Part shown: piece by piece, positions 14,347 to 15,920 of the stretch | Numbering within the stretch: position 1 is the stretch's first letter | Layout: every line of letters starts with the position of its first letter | Source of the DNA: an uncultured Christensenellaceae bacterium | GTDB lineage: Bacteria > Bacillota > Clostridia > Christensenellales > Borkfalkiaceae | NCBI GenBank assembly: GCA_910587825.1 | Contig: CAJUNJ010000020.1 | Coordinates: 7,356-23,275 of the forward strand | Direction: 5' to 3' | DNA: 15,920 nucleotides | The notes under the pieces: generated by a model | Told to the model about the DNA's origin: nothing | The model's database searches: none | What the model saw: only the letters and a program-made list of their open reading frames with translations | Made by a program: the position numbers and the translations under genes

Positions 14347-15627
14347 ATGCTTACAAGTATCTGCGGAATAAATTGGGGCGACGAAGGCAAGGGCAGAATG
14401 GTTGACCTGCTTTCCCGCGATTTCGATGTCGTTTGCCGCTATCAGGGCGGCAACAACGCGGGGCATACGGTAATAAACGACAAGGGCAGGTTTATACTCA
14501 ATCTGCTTCCGTCGGGAATACTTCGCGAAGACGTGGTTAATGTAATGGGACCCGGAATGGTAATCGACTTAAAGCACCTTTGCGGAGAAATACAAAAACT
14601 GCGCGAAGGCGGGATAGCCGTATCTCCCGAAAATCTTAAAATAAGCGACAAAGCCATTATAACTATGCCTTACAACGTATTGCAGGATATAATGGAAGAA
14701 GACAGGCTTACCAAAGCCACAGGCAAACCCTACGGTTCAACCCGCAGAGGCATTGCGCCCGTATATGCGGATAAGTATATGAAAAAGGCTTTCCGTATGG
14801 GCGAGCTGTTAAATACCGAACTCCTCTACAAGCGTCTTCCCGACATAGTAGAATGGAAGAATATGACTATAAAAGCGTACGGCTTCAACCCTGTGACGGT
14901 AGAAGAGATGGTTGCGTATTTCGAAGAATACGGCAAACCGCTTGCAAAGTACGTTACAGACACGGGCGTCTATCTCAACAACGCTAACGCACAGGGCAAA
15001 AATATTATGTTCGAAGCCCAGCTCGGCGCCCTTCGCGATATAGATTACGGCATAGTTCCCTATACTTCTTCGTCTTCGACGATAGCCGCTTACGCACCCA
15101 TAGGCGCGGGCGTTCCCAACCTTAAATTAAGCAATTCGATAGGTATAATGAAAGCCTATTCAAGCTGCGTCGGCGCGGGACCTTTCACTTGCGAATACTT
15201 CGGCGACAAAGCCGAAAAGCTTAGGGATCTCGGAGGTGAGTACGGCGCGGCGACGGGCAGACCGAGAAGGGTGGGGCCTTTCGACGTGGTTGCTTCACGT
15301 TACGGTATACGCTGTCAGGGTGCGGACGAAATTGCTTTGACAAAGCTTGACGTTCTGGACAGTTACGAAGAAATAGAAATCTGCACCCATTACACGCTCA
15401 ACGGCAAGGTTATCGACGAATTTCCGTTTACCGACGTGCTTGACGAATGCAAGCCCGTTTTCGAAAAAGTAAAGGGTTGGAACTGCGACCTGTCGCATTG
15501 CAGAACGGTTGACGATTTACCCAAGGAAGCGCTTGACTACATCAGGCTTCTCGAAAAGCTTTGCGGATGTAAGATAAGTTACGTGTCAGTCGGCGCGGAA
15601 CGCGACGCATACATAAAGATGCGTTAA
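14347..15627 (+). CDS. purA: Adenylosuccinate synthetase, divergent Clostridia-like form
   Basis: PurA joins IMP and aspartate using GTP, the first step from IMP to AMP. The N-terminal WGDEGKGRMVDLL (10-22) holds catalytic Asp12, and NNAGHT (36-41) holds His40. Further marks are the IMP loop region GSTRRGIAP (130-138), TSSSSTIAAY (240-249), VGAGPF (275-280), ATGRPRR (302-308) and the guanine-site TKLDVLD (332-338). Several blocks differ from the E. coli form: GTTGRGIGP is changed, EGAQG reads EAQLG (223-227) and the Trp after RRxG is Pro. I recall similar versions in other Clostridia, so this is probably a lineage form and not a broken gene. Length 426 is normal. It has its own promoter; no clear terminator follows at once. 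Substrate IMP would come from the hpt product upstream as well as from de novo synthesis. Confidence 0.94.
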   Translation: MLTSICGINWGDEGKGRMVDLLSRDFDVVCRYQGGNNAGHTVINDKGRFILNLLPSGILREDVVNVMGPGMVIDLKHLCGEIQKLREGGIAVSPENLKISDKAIITMPYNVLQDIMEEDRLTKATGKPYGSTRRGIAPVYADKYMKKAFRMGELLNTELLYKRLPDIVEWKNMTIKAYGFNPVTVEEMVAYFEEYGKPLAKYVTDTGVYLNNANAQGKNIMFEAQLGALRDIDYGIVPYTSSSSTIAAYAPIGAGVPNLKLSNSIGIMKAYSSCVGAGPFTCEYFGDKAEKLRDLGGEYGAATGRPRRVGPFDVVASRYGIRCQGADEIALTKLDVLDSYEEIEICTHYTLNGKVIDEFPFTDVLDECKPVFEKVKGWNCDLSHCRTVDDLPKEALDYIRLLEKLCGCKISYVSVGAERDAYIKMR

Positions 15628-15659
15628 CATAAAAAAACGCCCGCGCTAAAAAATGCCGA

Positions 15660-15714
15660 AAATACCGTGCAGGTATGGACAGTCTTATGGACGGAACGGT
15701 ATTTGTTACCGTTC
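15660..15714 (+). other. Two mutually exclusive RNA hairpins
   Basis: Hairpin A pairs 15660-15668 (AAATACCGT) with 15696-15704 (ACGGTATTT), 9 bp. Hairpin B pairs 15694-15701 (GAACGGTA) with 15707-15714 (TACCGTTC), 8 bp with loop TTTGT. They share bases 15696-15701, so only one can form at a time. TATGGAC occurs twice in the loop of A (15674 and 15686). Confidence 0.5.
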
Positions 15715-15734
15715 ACCGATGGCAATAAACTGAA

Positions 15735-15777
15735 AAAGGAAAACAGGCGCGGCGTAAAGCCGAGCCTGTTTTCCTTT
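15735..15777. other. Long 14-bp stem hairpin
   Basis: A perfect 14-bp stem (15735-15748 with 15764-15777) encloses a smaller CGGC/GCCG hairpin (15750-15753 with 15759-15762). The T-tract after it on either strand is broken (TTTTCCTTT lies inside the stem), so it could be a terminator or a structural RNA element; a weak bidirectional terminator is the simplest reading. Confidence 0.5.
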
Positions 15778-15796
15778 AATCTTCGGCTTGCCCGAA

Positions 15797-15838
15797 ATTC
15801 CCACGGGAATGACGGTAAAGCGTACTTCCCATAGGGAA
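15797..15838. repeat. Paired short palindromes (TTCCC...GGGAA)
   Basis: ATTCCC-AC-GGGAAT (15797-15810) and TTCCC-ATA-GGGAA (15826-15838) are two related small palindromes about 28 bp apart. They resemble dispersed intergenic palindromic repeats, but a single window cannot show that they recur. Confidence 0.35.
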
Positions 15839-15881
15839 TTAAAAAACTAAATTTTTTAGAGTTGCACTTTCAAGCAAGGAC

Positions 15882-15915
15882 AAAAGCTCTCGAACGATAT
15901 GTTCGAGAGCTTTTT
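15882..15915 (+). terminator. Strong terminator near the window end
   Basis: A perfect 14-bp stem (15882-15895 with 15901-15914), loop GATAT, ends in a run of five T residues. It is the best terminator after purA, so either the purA transcript runs to here or a small RNA ends here. Confidence 0.8.
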
Positions 15916-15920
15916 ACTAC

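Larger units (their letters stand above)
15628..15920. other. Gene-free, hairpin-rich region after purA
   Basis: These 293 nt contain no credible reading frame and no tRNA or rRNA. They hold at least five inverted repeats listed separately, plus smaller ones (for example TTCGG/CCGAA near 15783-15795). They could be the purA 3' untranslated region, an unrecognised small RNA, or the leader of a gene beyond the window. I cannot match them to a riboswitch class I know. Confidence 0.6.

Noticed and set aside
1..15920. Mobile element, prophage, CRISPR array or defence island
   Set aside because: No transposase, integrase, phage, Cas or toxin-antitoxin genes are visible, no regular direct repeats with spacers, and codon use looks uniform.
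15628..15920. tRNA, 6S RNA or tmRNA in the final region
   Set aside because: No cloverleaf or CCA end, no tag-peptide frame, and no long rod-like stem with a central bubble that I can trace.

Overview
The window is a stretch of bacterial chromosome with eleven protein-coding genes, all on the + strand, and short intergenic gaps carrying recognisable promoters and hairpin terminators. It reads as ordinary housekeeping DNA: I see no transposase, phage gene, integrase, CRISPR array, rRNA or tRNA. The gene content points to the Firmicutes/Clostridia: an RNase J with a basic N-terminal tail, a TrmR-type methyltransferase next to a U32-family (TrhP) gene as in Bacillus, a type III glutamine synthetase, and a PurA of the divergent kind I associate with Clostridia. 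Base composition looks intermediate and codon use looks uniform. An uncultured gut Clostridia genome is my best guess, not a firm assignment.

Positions 1-1592 hold the 3' part of a large acidic protein with repeated coiled-coil-like units and a conserved-looking C-terminal domain of unknown function; its start lies upstream of the window. A hairpin separates it from RNase J (1670-3499), which most likely starts at a TTG codon. Next come four closely packed genes: trmR, trhP (overlapping by ATGA), aroA (2-nt gap) and dinB. TrmR and TrhP together account for the 5-methoxyuridine modification at tRNA position 34. TrhP-type hydroxylation needs prephenate, a product of the shikimate/chorismate route to which AroA belongs, so the first three genes make a plausible functional group.

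A textbook promoter (TTGACA-17-TATAAT) drives a type III glutamine synthetase, followed 3 nt later by a ClC-type chloride/proton exchanger with a cytosolic RCK_C-like domain. A strong terminator closes this unit.

The last section is a purine salvage neighbourhood: hypoxanthine phosphoribosyltransferase, an AzgA/PbuG-type purine permease, and adenylosuccinate synthetase. Together they import a base, turn it into IMP and commit IMP to AMP. hpt and purA have their own promoter candidates, and terminators follow hpt and the permease. The final 293 nt contain no gene but several hairpins, two of which are mutually exclusive, and end in a strong terminator.

I do not see a clearly new biological system. 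The items most worth a second look are the acidic repeat protein, the trmR-trhP-aroA linkage, the glnN-clc pairing and the structured RNA region after purA.
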